Assembly (NCBI GenBank): GCA_016234535.1
Contig: JACRBH010000116.1
Span: 1 to 64,000 of the forward strand
DNA from: Chloroflexota bacterium
GTDB taxonomy: Bacteria > Chloroflexota > Anaerolineae > Anaerolineales > Villigracilaceae
Reading direction: 5' to 3'
DNA length: 64,000 nt
Below the pieces are notes generated by a model. That model did no database searches, was not told the origin of the DNA, and was given only the letters and a program-made list of their open reading frames with translations. Each line of letters opens with the position of its first letter. The first letter of the stretch is position 1. The position numbers and the translations under genes are program-made. Shown here in pieces: positions 23,869 through 32,548 of the stretch.

Positions 23869-25722
23869 ATGTCTGAAATTGACCTCGTCCCTTTGCAATC
23901 AGAACTTCTCAAATTCACTCCGCTTGGCCGCTCGGGCCTGTTGCCCGCGCTTCATGCCGCGCAGCAACTCTATGGCTGGCTTCCACAAGAGGTGGCGGCT
24001 GAGGTTGCTAAATCTCTCCGCGTGCCGCTTGCCGATGTGCATGGCGTCATCGAATTCTATTCGCTTTTTTATAACGAGCAGGTCGGCAGAAGATTCATTC
24101 GAGTCTGCACTGACCAGGCCTGCGCTCTCAAAGGCGCGGACGAACTCCTGAATCATCTCTGTCATCATTATGATGTAAAACCCGGTCAGACGACCGAGGA
24201 CCTGTCTCTAACCATTGAGCGGAGTCCATGCCTTGGGCTTTGCGAGCAGGCCCCAGCCGCGCTCGTGGACGATGACGCCGAGACGAATATCTCTCCCGAT
24301 TTCCACTCCTATGATCTGGGCATTCCAAAATCATTGGTCTACGGTTCCATCCATGAACTGACAGCGAATTGCGGCGACGGTACAACCTCACTCGCAAAAT
24401 ATGGCGAATACTCTGCATACAAAAAAGCATTGACCATGACTCCCGAAGCCGTGATCGCGGAAATTAAGTCCGCAGGGCTTGTGGGCCGCGGCGGCGCGGC
24501 ATTTCCAACGGGAATTAAATGGGAAGGTGCTGCCAGAGCTCAAGCAGACCAGAAATATGTCGTGTGCAACGCGGATGAATCCGAACCCGGCACATTTAAG
24601 GACAGAATTTTATTGTTGGATGATCCTCACAAGACGATTGAAGGTATGTGCATTGCCGCGTATGCCATCGGCGCGAGCAAAGGCTATATTTACATTCGCC
24701 GCGAATATCCATATATCGTTCCCGTTTTGGAAAATGCGTTGAACGAAGCCCGCATGGACGGCTATCTGGGAAAAGACTTTGATATTGAAATCCGCGTCGG
24801 CGCTGGTGCCTACATTTGTGGCGAGGAGACCGCGCTGTTTGAATCGATCGAAGGGAAGCGCGGATTCCCGCGAGTGAAGCCGCCTTTCCCGACGACGAAT
24901 GGTTTATTCGACAAGCCAACTGTTATTAATAATGTGGAAACACTCTGCAATGTACCGCTGATTATTGCACGCGGCTCTGCGGAATATCGCAAGATCGGTA
25001 CGGAGAAATCCCCGGGTCCCAAACTCCTTTGTGTTTCAGGTGATGTCCTAAAACCCGGCGTGTATGAAATTCCATTCGGTGTGACATTGCGCGAACTGCT
25101 TAAGATGGCGGGCGGTGTCCCGGGGAAGAAATCCCTCAAAGCGGTTTTGTTTGGCGGGGCAGCGGGGGCATTTGCCACATCCGAACACTTGGATGTGAAA
25201 TTGACTTTTGAAGACCTTCGTGCTGTTGGGCTTCCCCTCGGTTCTGGTGTGGTCATGGTCTTCAATGAGACGCGTGACCTTCGTGATGTTTTGAAGCGGC
25301 TGGGAAAATTCTTCGCGCATGAATCCTGCGGCAAGTGTTACCCGTGCCAAATGGGTTCACAGCGCCAGATGGAAATTTTGGATCGTGTAGCCAGTAGGGC
25401 AGCCTTGCCCGGTGATTTCGTTCGCCTGGAAGATGTCGGCTGGACGATGACAGATGCAAGTCTGTGCGGCCTCGGTCAAACTGCGGCGAGCGCGGTCTTA
25501 TCCGCGATGAAGTTGTGGCCCGAACTATTTGTCGAAGAGTCAAAGGTCGAAGGTCAGAAGGTTTCTATAGTGTCGAAAGTGTCGAAGAAGGCAGTTGTAA
25601 AAAAGACGGTGACGAAGAAGGTGTCAAAAGCTTCGAAAGTATCAAAGGCGAAATCAAAAATAGTTAAGAAAGTTGTGAAAGCAACAAAGAAAAGCAAGAA
25701 AACGACAACCAGGAAAAAGTAA
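23869..25722 (+). CDS. NuoE-NuoF fusion, NAD(H)-linked diaphorase subunit of formate dehydrogenase
   Basis: A 617-residue fusion. Residues about 1-155 are NuoE-like thioredoxin fold with four [2Fe-2S] Cys ([12 protein letters not shown] and [11 protein letters not shown]). Residues about 185-550 are NuoF-like, with the FMN/NAD loop [16 protein letters not shown], then [25 protein letters not shown], and the [4Fe-4S] motif [12 protein letters not shown] followed by SLCGLGQTA. It would pass electrons between NAD+ and the Fe-S chain of the formate dehydrogenase. The normal family end is near residue 555. About 60 extra residues, very Lys-rich ([18 protein letters not shown]), follow and are encoded by repeat-like DNA. 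The order of neighbours (Fe-S subunit, fdhA) supports an NAD-dependent formate dehydrogenase over complex I. Confidence 0.93.
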   Translation: MSEIDLVPLQSELLKFTPLGRSGLLPALHAAQQLYGWLPQEVAAEVAKSLRVPLADVHGVIEFYSLFYNEQVGRRFIRVCTDQACALKGADELLNHLCHHYDVKPGQTTEDLSLTIERSPCLGLCEQAPAALVDDDAETNISPDFHSYDLGIPKSLVYGSIHELTANCGDGTTSLAKYGEYSAYKKALTMTPEAVIAEIKSAGLVGRGGAAFPTGIKWEGAARAQADQKYVVCNADESEPGTFKDRILLLDDPHKTIEGMCIAAYAIGASKGYIYIRREYPYIVPVLENALNEARMDGYLGKDFDIEIRVGAGAYICGEETALFESIEGKRGFPRVKPPFPTTNGLFDKPTVINNVETLCNVPLIIARGSAEYRKIGTEKSPGPKLLCVSGDVLKPGVYEIPFGVTLRELLKMAGGVPGKKSLKAVLFGGAAGAFATSEHLDVKLTFEDLRAVGLPLGSGVVMVFNETRDLRDVLKRLGKFFAHESCGKCYPCQMGSQRQMEILDRVASRAALPGDFVRLEDVGWTMTDASLCGLGQTAASAVLSAMKLWPELFVEESKVEGQKVSIVSKVSKKAVVKKTVTKKVSKASKVSKAKSKIVKKVVKATKKSKKTTTRKK

Positions 25723-25752
25723 ATTTGACCTTTGACCTTCGACTTTTGACCT
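25538..25752. repeat. Repeat-bounded segment that adds a Lys-rich tail to the NuoEF fusion
   Basis: The word AGTCAAAGGTCGAAGGTCAG (25538-25557) inside the gene is echoed in reverse complement by TTGACCTTTGACCTTCGACT (25725-25744), just after the stop. Between them lie many copies of TCGAAAGTGTC/AAGAAGG-like words. The bounded segment covers the last ~61 codons and the intergenic gap. Related words occur at 15762-15836 and 27298-27347. Confidence 0.65.
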
Positions 25753-25767
25753 AATAAAGGTGAACCC

Positions 25768-26454
25768 ATGACAGTCACATTCTTAATGGATGGAAGAGAA
25801 ATAACAATTGAAAACGGCAAAACTTTGCTCGAAGCCGCGCGTGAGAATGGTATCGATATTCCCACCATCTGCTTCCACGAGGCGACCACGGCCAATGCGC
25901 TTTGTCGAATCTGCGTGGTCGAGGTGGAGGGGATGCGGGTGCTCCAGCCAGCTTGTATCGTCGAAGCAGCGAACAGCATGAAGGTCCAGACGCGAAGCGA
26001 GAAGGTCATCCGCGCGCGCAGAACTATTTTGGAGATGCTCGCATCCACGATGGATCTGTCTGAAGCGCCAGAAATCCAAAAGATGATGTACGAGTACGGC
26101 GCGTCATCCAGCCGTTTTCCAGATGCCGAACGCAGAGAGTCAGCGGTTATTGATGACAACCCGATGTACGTGCGTGATTATTCGAAGTGCCTGTTGTGCT
26201 GGCGCTGTGTGCAGGTGTGCGCGGAGGATGCACAATATACCTTCGCGATCAACTTCGATGGCCGCGGATTTGAAACACAGATCGGCACTTTTTTCGATAG
26301 GACCATTCCTGAAACAAGCTGTGTGTTATGCGGACAGTGCGTTGCGGTTTGTCCCACAGGCGCATTGAAACCGAAGCGCGAATATTTGCTGGAGCAGGGG
26401 ATGAGTCCGCAGGAGATTTCTGTGTTGAATACCGGACGCAAAAAGAGAAAATAA
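25768..26454 (+). CDS. Iron-sulfur subunit (2Fe-2S plus two 4Fe-4S), NuoG N-terminus-like
   Basis: A 228-residue electron-transfer protein. The N-terminal plant-type ferredoxin domain has Cys in [20 protein letters not shown] and LQPAC. The C-terminal part has two [4Fe-4S] sets, [11 protein letters not shown] and [12 protein letters not shown]. It matches the N-terminal arm of NuoG/HydA-type or FdhA-type proteins, supplied here as a separate subunit linking the NuoEF fusion to FdhA. It starts 45 bp after the NuoEF stop with SD AAAGGTG. No transmembrane segment is present, so the complex should be soluble. Confidence 0.92.
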   Translation: MTVTFLMDGREITIENGKTLLEAARENGIDIPTICFHEATTANALCRICVVEVEGMRVLQPACIVEAANSMKVQTRSEKVIRARRTILEMLASTMDLSEAPEIQKMMYEYGASSSRFPDAERRESAVIDDNPMYVRDYSKCLLCWRCVQVCAEDAQYTFAINFDGRGFETQIGTFFDRTIPETSCVLCGQCVAVCPTGALKPKREYLLEQGMSPQEISVLNTGRKKRK

Positions 26455-26455
26455 A

Positions 26456-27289
26456 ATGGCGTTTACAGCAGTGATGTTTGGATTGGTCTCGGCGGTCACC
26501 TGGGGCGCGGGCGATTTCAGCGGCGGCATGGCGGTGAAGCGCACCAATCCCTATGGCGTGGTGATCAGCGCGCACATTATGAGTTTATTTTTGATTGTTG
26601 CGCTGGCATTGATTTTCGGCGAGCGGATTCCTCCCCTGAGTGATTGGCTGTGGGGCGGCGCGGCGGGACTGTGCGGCGGCATTGGGCTGGCTCTGTTATA
26701 TCGCGCATTGGCTACGGGACAGATGAGCGTAGCTGCGCCGGTATCCGCGCTGGTCGCTGCGTCATTGCCAGTTTTGGTCAGCGCCTTTTCTGACGGATTG
26801 CCGCGCCTGATAACTCTGGCTGGCTTTATGCTTGCACTGACAGCAGTTTGGCTGATCTCTGGCGGGATTGGAATTGAGATACGCTTGAGTCATTTATATT
26901 TGCCTGTGATGGCGGGATTAACTTTTGGCGCTTTTTTTATTTTTCTTCATTATGGAAGCAGTACCTCGATCTTTTGGACATTAGCCGCAACACGTGTTGC
27001 TTCGATCTCGGGTCTGTTGGGATATTCCATCATCACTCACGAACCCTGGTTTCCAACACGGGACAGCTGGAAGTGGATCGCATTGAGCAGTGTGCTGGAT
27101 GCGGCTGGCAATACTTTTTACGCACTCTCGGCTCGTTATGGGCGTATGGATGTGGCCGCCGTGCTTGGGTCGCTTTACCCCGGCTCGACGGTTTTATTGG
27201 CATGGCTTGTTTTGAAAGAGCGCATCTCGCGCGTTCAAACCTTTGGTATTTTGATCGCGTTGGCCGCGATTGTGTTGATTACTTTATAA
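26456..27289 (+). CDS. EamA/DMT family permease
   Basis: The 277-residue protein has about ten hydrophobic helices in two EamA repeats (opening [20 protein letters not shown]; closing [18 protein letters not shown]). It belongs to the drug/metabolite transporter superfamily. It starts one base after the Fe-S subunit stop and lies before fdhA, so it is part of the formate dehydrogenase transcript. The placement could point to import of a substrate or cofactor precursor, but EamA proteins have wide specificity and the cargo cannot be read from sequence. Confidence 0.87.
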   Translation: MAFTAVMFGLVSAVTWGAGDFSGGMAVKRTNPYGVVISAHIMSLFLIVALALIFGERIPPLSDWLWGGAAGLCGGIGLALLYRALATGQMSVAAPVSALVAASLPVLVSAFSDGLPRLITLAGFMLALTAVWLISGGIGIEIRLSHLYLPVMAGLTFGAFFIFLHYGSSTSIFWTLAATRVASISGLLGYSIITHEPWFPTRDSWKWIALSSVLDAAGNTFYALSARYGRMDVAAVLGSLYPGSTVLLAWLVLKERISRVQTFGILIALAAIVLITL

Positions 27290-27297
27290 ATGCTTGT

Positions 27298-27347
27298 CGA
27301 AAGTCGATGGTTGAAAGTCAGACTTTTGACCTTCGACTTTCGACCCT
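27298..27347. repeat. Palindromic repeat of TCGAAAGTC words before fdhA
   Basis: GTCGAAAGTCGATGG and GAAAGTCAGACTTTTGACC are mirrored by CTTCGACTTTCGACC. It is the same word family as at 25538-25752. It separates the EamA gene from the fdhA SD. Confidence 0.65.
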
Positions 27348-27362
27348 GTTTTGGAGGTACGA

Positions 27363-29591
27363 ATGATCAAACCTGACCGAATTGTCACAACCACCTGTCC
27401 TTACTGCGGAGTCGGTTGTAATTTAGAGTTGCATGTTAAAGATGAACATATCTTCAAAGTCACCTCGCCATTTGACTCGCCCGTCAATCACGGCAACTTA
27501 TGCGTGAAGGGACGTTTTGGCTATGACTATGTCTATCATCCAAAACGGGTGACGACTCCATTAGTGAGGCGGTATTTATTGGATGGTGGAAGTGAAAAAG
27601 TAACGAGTAATGAGTTGCGAAGAAAAGACGCGCCTGAACTTGGCTACTCATCCCTTGGTTCTCATAACTCGTCGCCCGCCCCCTGGGATTGGGTCGAAAC
27701 CGATTGGGACATCGCCCTCAACATCGTTGCTGATAACCTTACGAAAATCTACAAGCGCGATGGCTCGGATGCGATGGCGGTTTACGCCTGCGCCAAAGCC
27801 ACCAACGAAGACAATTATCTTTTGCAGAAAATGTACCGCGCCATCTTCCGCACCAACAATGTGGATCACTGCACGCGATTGTGCCACGCGGGTTCAGTGG
27901 TCGCGCTTCAACAGGCGACAGGTTCTTCAGCGATGAGCAATACCGCTTCACAGGTGATTCAAAATGACGTGTTCATTGTCACAGGTTCGAACACGGGCGA
28001 AAACCATCCCATCATCGCATTGCAAATGAAGGAAGCCGTCAGAAAGTATGGCGCAAAGATGATCGTGATCGACCCGCGCCGCATTGACCTGGTTGATTTT
28101 GCCGAATTGTGGCTGCCGCTCAAGCCTGGCACAAACGTGCCTTTGTTTACTGCCATGGCTTATGTGATCGTGGAAGAGAATCTTGTCAACCACGATTTCA
28201 TTGACGACCGCACCGAAGGTTATACAGAATTCCTTGCCAGCCTTGAAGATTTCACTCCAGAGTACGCGGAAAAAATTACAGGCGTTCCAGCGGAAGATAT
28301 CCGCAAGGCCGCGCGACTGTATGCAAATGCAAACAAGGCCGCGATCTATTGGGGTATGGGAATCTCCCAGCTTTCGCATGGCACGGCCAGCGCGCTTGCA
28401 TTGATCAACCTCGCATTTCTCACGGGTCACATTGGCCGCGAGGGCACGGGATTAAATCCCCTGCGCGGACAAAACAATGTGCAGGGCGCGAGCGACATGG
28501 GTTGTATGCCCTTCCATTATCCCGGCTATATGCGCGTGGACGATGACGAGAATGCCGCCCAATGGGAAAAAACATGGAACATCGAATTGGGCGGCCTTTC
28601 ACGCAAACTTGGCCTGACCACCACTGAAATTCTCAGTCATGCCCATGAAGGCGGAATCCGCGCGCTGTATATCATGGGCGAGAACCCGATGATGTCTGAG
28701 CCGAATTTGAACGAGACGCGCAAGCACATGGAACAGCTAGAGTTCCTCGTGTCGCAGGATATTTTCATCAACGAGTCTGCGGCGTTTGCGGATGTGTTCC
28801 TGCCCGCGACTCCCTTCGCCGAAAAAGACGGGACTTTCTCGAACACCGACCGCCGCGTGCAGAGAGTCCGCGCTGCTCATGCCCCGCGTGGACAATCGCG
28901 AGTCGACTGGCAGATCGTCTGCGATTTGGCCCAGCGCATCGAATCCAAACTGGGAGTTGCTTCGGCGTACTGGAAGTATTCCAACCCTGAAGAGATCCTG
29001 CGCGAGATGGGCAATGTCAATTCAGATTATGCGGGCATCACCTATGAGCGCATTGACAAAGTTGGGCTGATCTATCCTGTGCCAGATATGAATCACCCTG
29101 GTACGCCGACTCTCTTCACCGAATCCTTCCCGCGCGGACGAGGCAAATTCCACCCCTTGGAATATATCCCTGTCATGGAGGAAGCCGATGACGAGTATCC
29201 ATTCATCCTGACCACAGGCCGCGTCTTGGAACATTGGCATGGCGGCACAATGACTCGCAACTCGGTACTCAACGAAGCCTTCCCCGAAGCCCGCGTGGAG
29301 ATGCATCCTGCCGACGCTGAGATTCACGGCATTCGAAACGGCGACGCGGTTAAAGTGCAATCAAGACGTGGCGAAGTTATTTTGCGCGCCACAGTCACAG
29401 AGAAAACATCCGTTGGCGTGGTCTTCATCCCCTTCCACTTTGTTGAAGCCGCCGCGAACTTATTGACCAATGATGCGCTCGACCCTCAGGCGAAGATACC
29501 CGAGTTCAAAGCCTGCGCGGTGCAGGTGTTCCCCGCGAGGGAAGATGAGTTGGCGAATCCTGAGACAGTTTTGAATAGAGGTAGATACTAA
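27363..29591 (+). CDS. fdhA: Formate dehydrogenase alpha subunit (molybdenum/tungsten bis-MGD, Cys type)
   Basis: A 742-residue molybdopterin oxidoreductase that oxidises formate to CO2. The N-terminal [4Fe-4S] motif is TTCPYCGVGCNLELHV...NLCVKGRFG. The active-site region reads NVDHCTRLCHAGSV, where the second Cys occupies the place of selenocysteine in E. coli FdhF, so this is a Cys enzyme. bis-MGD contacts include TGSNTGENHPI, GLNPLRGQNNVQG and late LTTGRVLEHWHGG. There is no twin-arginine signal, so it is cytoplasmic. ATG 27363 has GGAGGT 5 nt upstream; an in-frame TTG at 27351 overlaps that SD. An extra segment of ~27 codons near residue 80 (27595-27675) contains an inverted repeat. Confidence 0.95.
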   Translation: MIKPDRIVTTTCPYCGVGCNLELHVKDEHIFKVTSPFDSPVNHGNLCVKGRFGYDYVYHPKRVTTPLVRRYLLDGGSEKVTSNELRRKDAPELGYSSLGSHNSSPAPWDWVETDWDIALNIVADNLTKIYKRDGSDAMAVYACAKATNEDNYLLQKMYRAIFRTNNVDHCTRLCHAGSVVALQQATGSSAMSNTASQVIQNDVFIVTGSNTGENHPIIALQMKEAVRKYGAKMIVIDPRRIDLVDFAELWLPLKPGTNVPLFTAMAYVIVEENLVNHDFIDDRTEGYTEFLASLEDFTPEYAEKITGVPAEDIRKAARLYANANKAAIYWGMGISQLSHGTASALALINLAFLTGHIGREGTGLNPLRGQNNVQGASDMGCMPFHYPGYMRVDDDENAAQWEKTWNIELGGLSRKLGLTTTEILSHAHEGGIRALYIMGENPMMSEPNLNETRKHMEQLEFLVSQDIFINESAAFADVFLPATPFAEKDGTFSNTDRRVQRVRAAHAPRGQSRVDWQIVCDLAQRIESKLGVASAYWKYSNPEEILREMGNVNSDYAGITYERIDKVGLIYPVPDMNHPGTPTLFTESFPRGRGKFHPLEYIPVMEEADDEYPFILTTGRVLEHWHGGTMTRNSVLNEAFPEARVEMHPADAEIHGIRNGDAVKVQSRRGEVILRATVTEKTSVGVVFIPFHFVEAAANLLTNDALDPQAKIPEFKACAVQVFPAREDELANPETVLNRGRY
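27595..27675. repeat. Repeat-derived in-frame insertion in fdhA
   Basis: CGAGTAATGAG (27604-27614) is mirrored by CTCATAACTCG (27661-27671) with one mismatch. The frame stays open across it, encoding a polar stretch (SNELRRKDAPELGYSS) between the Fe-S domain and PWDWVETDWDIAL, where related enzymes are expected to have a short linker. Confidence 0.6.
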
Positions 29592-29604
29592 AAGTCATCT
29601 CAAG

Positions 29605-29679
29605 AATGTCTCCCTGAGCGAAAGCGAAGGGTCTCTGAGACAATCGTAGAGGCTCTTCGCTCCGCTCAGAGCGACATTG
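29605..29679. repeat. Palindromic repeat of the CTGAGCG-A family
   Basis: AATGTCTCCCTGAGCGAAAG is mirrored by GCTCCGCTCAGAGCGACATT, enclosing AGGGTCTCTGAGAC. A related element lies at 31058-31143. It follows the fdhA stop. Confidence 0.75.
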
Positions 29680-29686
29680 CGTAATA

Positions 29687-29730
29687 AAAGAACTCGGAGA
29701 TTTTCAAGCTCTTCGAGTTCTTTGTTTTAC
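29687..29730. terminator. Bidirectional intrinsic terminator
   Basis: A 10-bp stem AAAGAACTCG (29687-29696) and CGAGTTCTTT (29714-29723), followed by GTTTTAC. It lies between convergent fdhA and the TIR-TPR gene. Confidence 0.7.
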
Positions 29731-30965
29731 TTTGGTTTTGATCCAACGATCAATACAAACCTTGGATCATTTCTTAGCCATTGAAGATCGGGGTCATCCC
29801 ATGCCCAGTTGGGATTGAACCTTTCAAGTTGTGCGGCTTTTTCAAGATACTCAAAAGCCATATCAAAATTGTCACACACGCTTTCCAGACAAGCGCGGTT
29901 ATGCCAGTCGTCTTCCGGCATAAATTGACGCGCCTTTTCTATAAATTCTTTTGAAACACTTTTTCCGTTTTGTTTATTTATGGAAGCAATTGCAAGGTAA
30001 GGATTAAAATCTTCGGGGTTGATTTCAATTATTTTTTCCAACAAAGGCATTGTTTCTTCAATCCGATTATTCAGTCGCAACAAAATAACCAAATTATTAT
30101 AGGCGCTGGCTTCCGCTGGATTAATTTCGATGGCTTTGCGATAGGCGGCTTCGGCTTCGTCGTAGCGTTTCAGGGTATTCAATAAAACGCCCAAGTTGTA
30201 GTAGGCGCTGGCGTACGCTGGATTAATTTCGATGGCTTTGCGATAGGCGGCTTCGGCTTCGTCGTAGCGTTTCAGGGTATTCAATAAAACGCCCAAGTTA
30301 TTATATGCGGCGTTTAAATCGGGTTCGAGCTGGATGGCCTCCGTGTAATAACGAATGGCTTCATCGTAATTTTTTGCTTCCTGCTGTGCATAAGCGCGCT
30401 CAAATAATTCTTCGGCGGTTAACTGATCTGCTTCAACCTGAGCAGCTTCGTTTGCGTTATATTTTTGTTCTCCTGTAATTTGCTTTGTAATGTCGGCAAC
30501 CGGGTGCGAAACTAATTCCAATGGTTTATTTAGGAATCTTTCACCGCGAAGTTTTGTCATTGCTTCATCGAAATACTCTGCTGGAATGCCTAATCCGTTG
30601 TACCTCTTAAATGCATCCAATTTCCCTGTTAATGCCTTCAATGTTGATGGGCTTCCAAAATCAAATCCTTCCATCATTAGTGGAATGATATTGCGTTGAT
30701 TTTCGATTGCAGTTTCCATCTCTCGTCGCAGCCAATCTCCCGGCTCATTGCAGCGTTCAAGAGCGGATGGACTGAGAATTACGACAAAATGCGCGCGCGA
30801 CTTTATATTTTCGATGATAGCCTGCTCAAAATCTCCGCTTGGGATGCTCTTGTAATCAAAGAAAACATCGTACCCGTTCGCATTAAGATTTTGAAAAATC
30901 GCCAATGCAGTCCAGTAATTCGTGCGGCGGTAACTGATGAAAACTGTTTTTTCGATTCGCCCCAT
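29727..30965 (-). CDS. TIR domain-TPR repeat protein
   Basis: A 412-residue cytoplasmic protein. The N-terminal TIR domain (about 1-140) opens KTVFISYRRTNYWTALAIFQ, then GYDVFFDYKSIPSGDFEQAI and HFVVILSPSALERC, with the Glu of WLRREMETAI in the position of the catalytic Glu of NAD-cleaving TIRs. From about residue 190 there are at least six TPR-like units (AEELFERAYAQQEAKNYDEA onward). Two central TPRs are almost identical in DNA as well as protein, so they arose by recent tandem duplication. An SD (GGAG) precedes the ATG. TIR-TPR proteins act in anti-phage and signalling pathways; the trigger here is unknown. Confidence 0.88.
   Translation of the reverse strand: MGRIEKTVFISYRRTNYWTALAIFQNLNANGYDVFFDYKSIPSGDFEQAIIENIKSRAHFVVILSPSALERCNEPGDWLRREMETAIENQRNIIPLMMEGFDFGSPSTLKALTGKLDAFKRYNGLGIPAEYFDEAMTKLRGERFLNKPLELVSHPVADITKQITGEQKYNANEAAQVEADQLTAEELFERAYAQQEAKNYDEAIRYYTEAIQLEPDLNAAYNNLGVLLNTLKRYDEAEAAYRKAIEINPAYASAYYNLGVLLNTLKRYDEAEAAYRKAIEINPAEASAYNNLVILLRLNNRIEETMPLLEKIIEINPEDFNPYLAIASINKQNGKSVSKEFIEKARQFMPEDDWHNRACLESVCDNFDMAFEYLEKAAQLERFNPNWAWDDPDLQWLRNDPRFVLIVGSKPK
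30130..30305. repeat. Near-identical tandem TPR-encoding repeat
   Basis: Two ~102-nt units within the TIR-TPR gene share long identical runs (for example TTTCGATGGCTTTGCGATAG at 30123-30142 and 30225-30244). They encode LKRYDEAEAAYRKAIEINPA twice. This is recent unequal recombination or copy expansion, not CRISPR. Confidence 0.85.
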
Positions 30966-31057
30966 AATGCGGCTCCTGTTTTAGTTTCGGTGAAGGAGAT
31001 TATACCGCCCCCTCCGTCCCGCAGGGCGGGACACCTTCCCCATTTTCGGCTTTCTCG

Positions 31058-31143
31058 AAAATGTCATCCTGAGCGTAGCGACAAATGGAGTGAAAAGTCT
31101 CCCGACTTTTCACCGAAGTCGGGAGACTTCGGACTCCGTGAAG
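31058..31143. repeat. Palindromic repeat of the CTGAGCG family with nested hairpin
   Basis: GTCATCCTGAGCGTAGCGAC leads into nested mirrors: AAAAGTCTCCCGACTTTT and GAAGTCGGGAGACTTC. It fills the 185-bp gap between arcA and the TIR-TPR gene with GC-rich hairpins near 31010-31035. No ORF is supported. Confidence 0.7.
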
Positions 31144-31150
31144 CAAAATA

Positions 31151-32410
31151 CTAGATCGCATCCCTCGCCACGGGACAGGTCATGCAGTGACCACCGCCGC
31201 GGCCTTTGCCGAGTTCAAAGCCGGGGATGGTGAGCACTTCCACGCCCGAGGCGCGCATTTTTGCGATGGTATGAGTGTTGCGTTCGTAGGCAATGACCAC
31301 GCCTGGCTCGATGGCAACTGTGTTATTGGCATCGTCCCATTGTTCGCGCTCGCGTTGATATTGATCCCCGCCCGTTTCAACTACTTTTAACTTCTTCTCT
31401 TTGAGCGCATCCGCCACTGCGGAGAGGAAACTCTTCTCGCGAGTGACGTGGAAGTCACCGTGTTTTTTACCGGGGCGCAAACTGATGGCGCGGATCTGAT
31501 CCACAACCTTTGGAAATAAGGTCACTTTGTCATGGTCGAGCATGGTGAAGACCGTATCAAGATGCATGTGAGCGCGGTCTTTGGTCATCACGCAGGCGAT
31601 GACCCGCTCAGCGCTGCCGCTGGTGAAAAGCGAATCCGCGATCTGTTCGATCATACTTCCCTGCGTCCGTTCAGACATGCCGATCAGCACAGTCCCTTTG
31701 CCGATGGGGAGCACGTCACCGCCTTCCAGCGCGGAGCGTCCAAAGTTTTGCATGTTGAATTCGCCGTCGGTTTCGTTGGGATACCAATAGTGAAAGCCCG
31801 CATCCTTGAACATCGGATGATGTTTGTAAATGGCAAACATATTCAGCGACTCACGTCTGCGCGCAGGCCAGTACATTGGGTTTGCTGAGACGCCGTCAAA
31901 GATCCAGCAGGACGAGTCACGGGTAAAGAGTGTGTTCGGTAATGGCGGCAGGAGGAAGGAATTCATATCGTCCAGCGCGGCGGCGTGCAGGGAGATGCGC
32001 GAGAACTTCTTCCAGTTGAGGCCAGCCTCGGAAGCTGTCAGCCCGCCGATCAGGTGCTTCGAAAGCGAATCAGGTTCGAGGTCAAGCAGGAAGCGGCGCA
32101 CTTCATCAACAAGCGCCCAGCCGACAGTGTATTCAGTCGCCACTTGATTGATAATCAAATGCCGCGCTTCGTTGCTGGCTTTCAGAGTTTCGGCCAGCAG
32201 GTCATGCATATAGAAAACTTCCACGCCGCGCTCGCGCATAACCTGCGTGAATTGATCGTGCTCCCATTGCGCGCGCTCGACCCATAGCACATCATCGAAG
32301 AGCAGGTCATCGTGATTCGACGGAGTGAGTCGCTGCAAACTTAACTCCGGGCGATGAACGATCACTTTGCGAAGTTTTCCGACTTCCGAATACACGCCGA
32401 ATTTGTTCAT
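31151..32410 (-). CDS. arcA: Arginine deiminase
   Basis: A 419-residue guanidino-modifying enzyme that converts arginine to citrulline and ammonia. The N-terminal [20 protein letters not shown] is typical. Active-site motifs are [13 protein letters not shown] (Asp), [21 protein letters not shown] (His/Asp) and the C-terminal nucleophile loop [16 protein letters not shown] 32410 has GGAG 6 nt upstream; the longer frame runs into repeat copy C. No ornithine carbamoyltransferase or carbamate kinase is adjacent, so a full ADI pathway is not shown. It is cytoplasmic. Confidence 0.93.
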   Translation of the reverse strand: MNKFGVYSEVGKLRKVIVHRPELSLQRLTPSNHDDLLFDDVLWVERAQWEHDQFTQVMRERGVEVFYMHDLLAETLKASNEARHLIINQVATEYTVGWALVDEVRRFLLDLEPDSLSKHLIGGLTASEAGLNWKKFSRISLHAAALDDMNSFLLPPLPNTLFTRDSSCWIFDGVSANPMYWPARRRESLNMFAIYKHHPMFKDAGFHYWYPNETDGEFNMQNFGRSALEGGDVLPIGKGTVLIGMSERTQGSMIEQIADSLFTSGSAERVIACVMTKDRAHMHLDTVFTMLDHDKVTLFPKVVDQIRAISLRPGKKHGDFHVTREKSFLSAVADALKEKKLKVVETGGDQYQREREQWDDANNTVAIEPGVVIAYERNTHTIAKMRASGVEVLTIPGFELGKGRGGGHCMTCPVARDAI

Positions 32411-32440
32411 GGTTATCTCCTGTGCGGCTGAATATAAAAC

Positions 32441-32539
32441 GGGATTGCTCACCTGCACTGCAACACACCTGCCCTGGCGGGCGGTGCCAGGGAACGCAGT
32501 GCGGCGCAAGTGTCGGGGCGAGCGCCCTCGCGATGACAT
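32441..32539. repeat. Family-1 palindromic repeat, copy C, left-truncated with a nested insert
   Basis: It starts inside the family at ATTGCTCACCTGCACTG and ends CGCCCTCGCGATGACAT. The module CACCTGCACTG...CAGTGCGGCGCAAGTGTCG is interrupted at 32461-32496 by CAACACACCTGCCCTGGCGG and a following mirror (GGTGCCAGGG), a second palindrome nested in the first. Confidence 0.75.
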
Positions 32540-32548
32540 GACCCAATA

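Noticed and set aside
27770-27900. Selenocysteine site in fdhA
   Set aside because: The active-site position is a normal Cys codon within HCTRLCH, and there is no in-frame TGA.
30130-30305. CRISPR-like regular repeats
   Set aside because: The repeats are two adjacent in-frame TPR codon blocks with no spacers and no cas genes.
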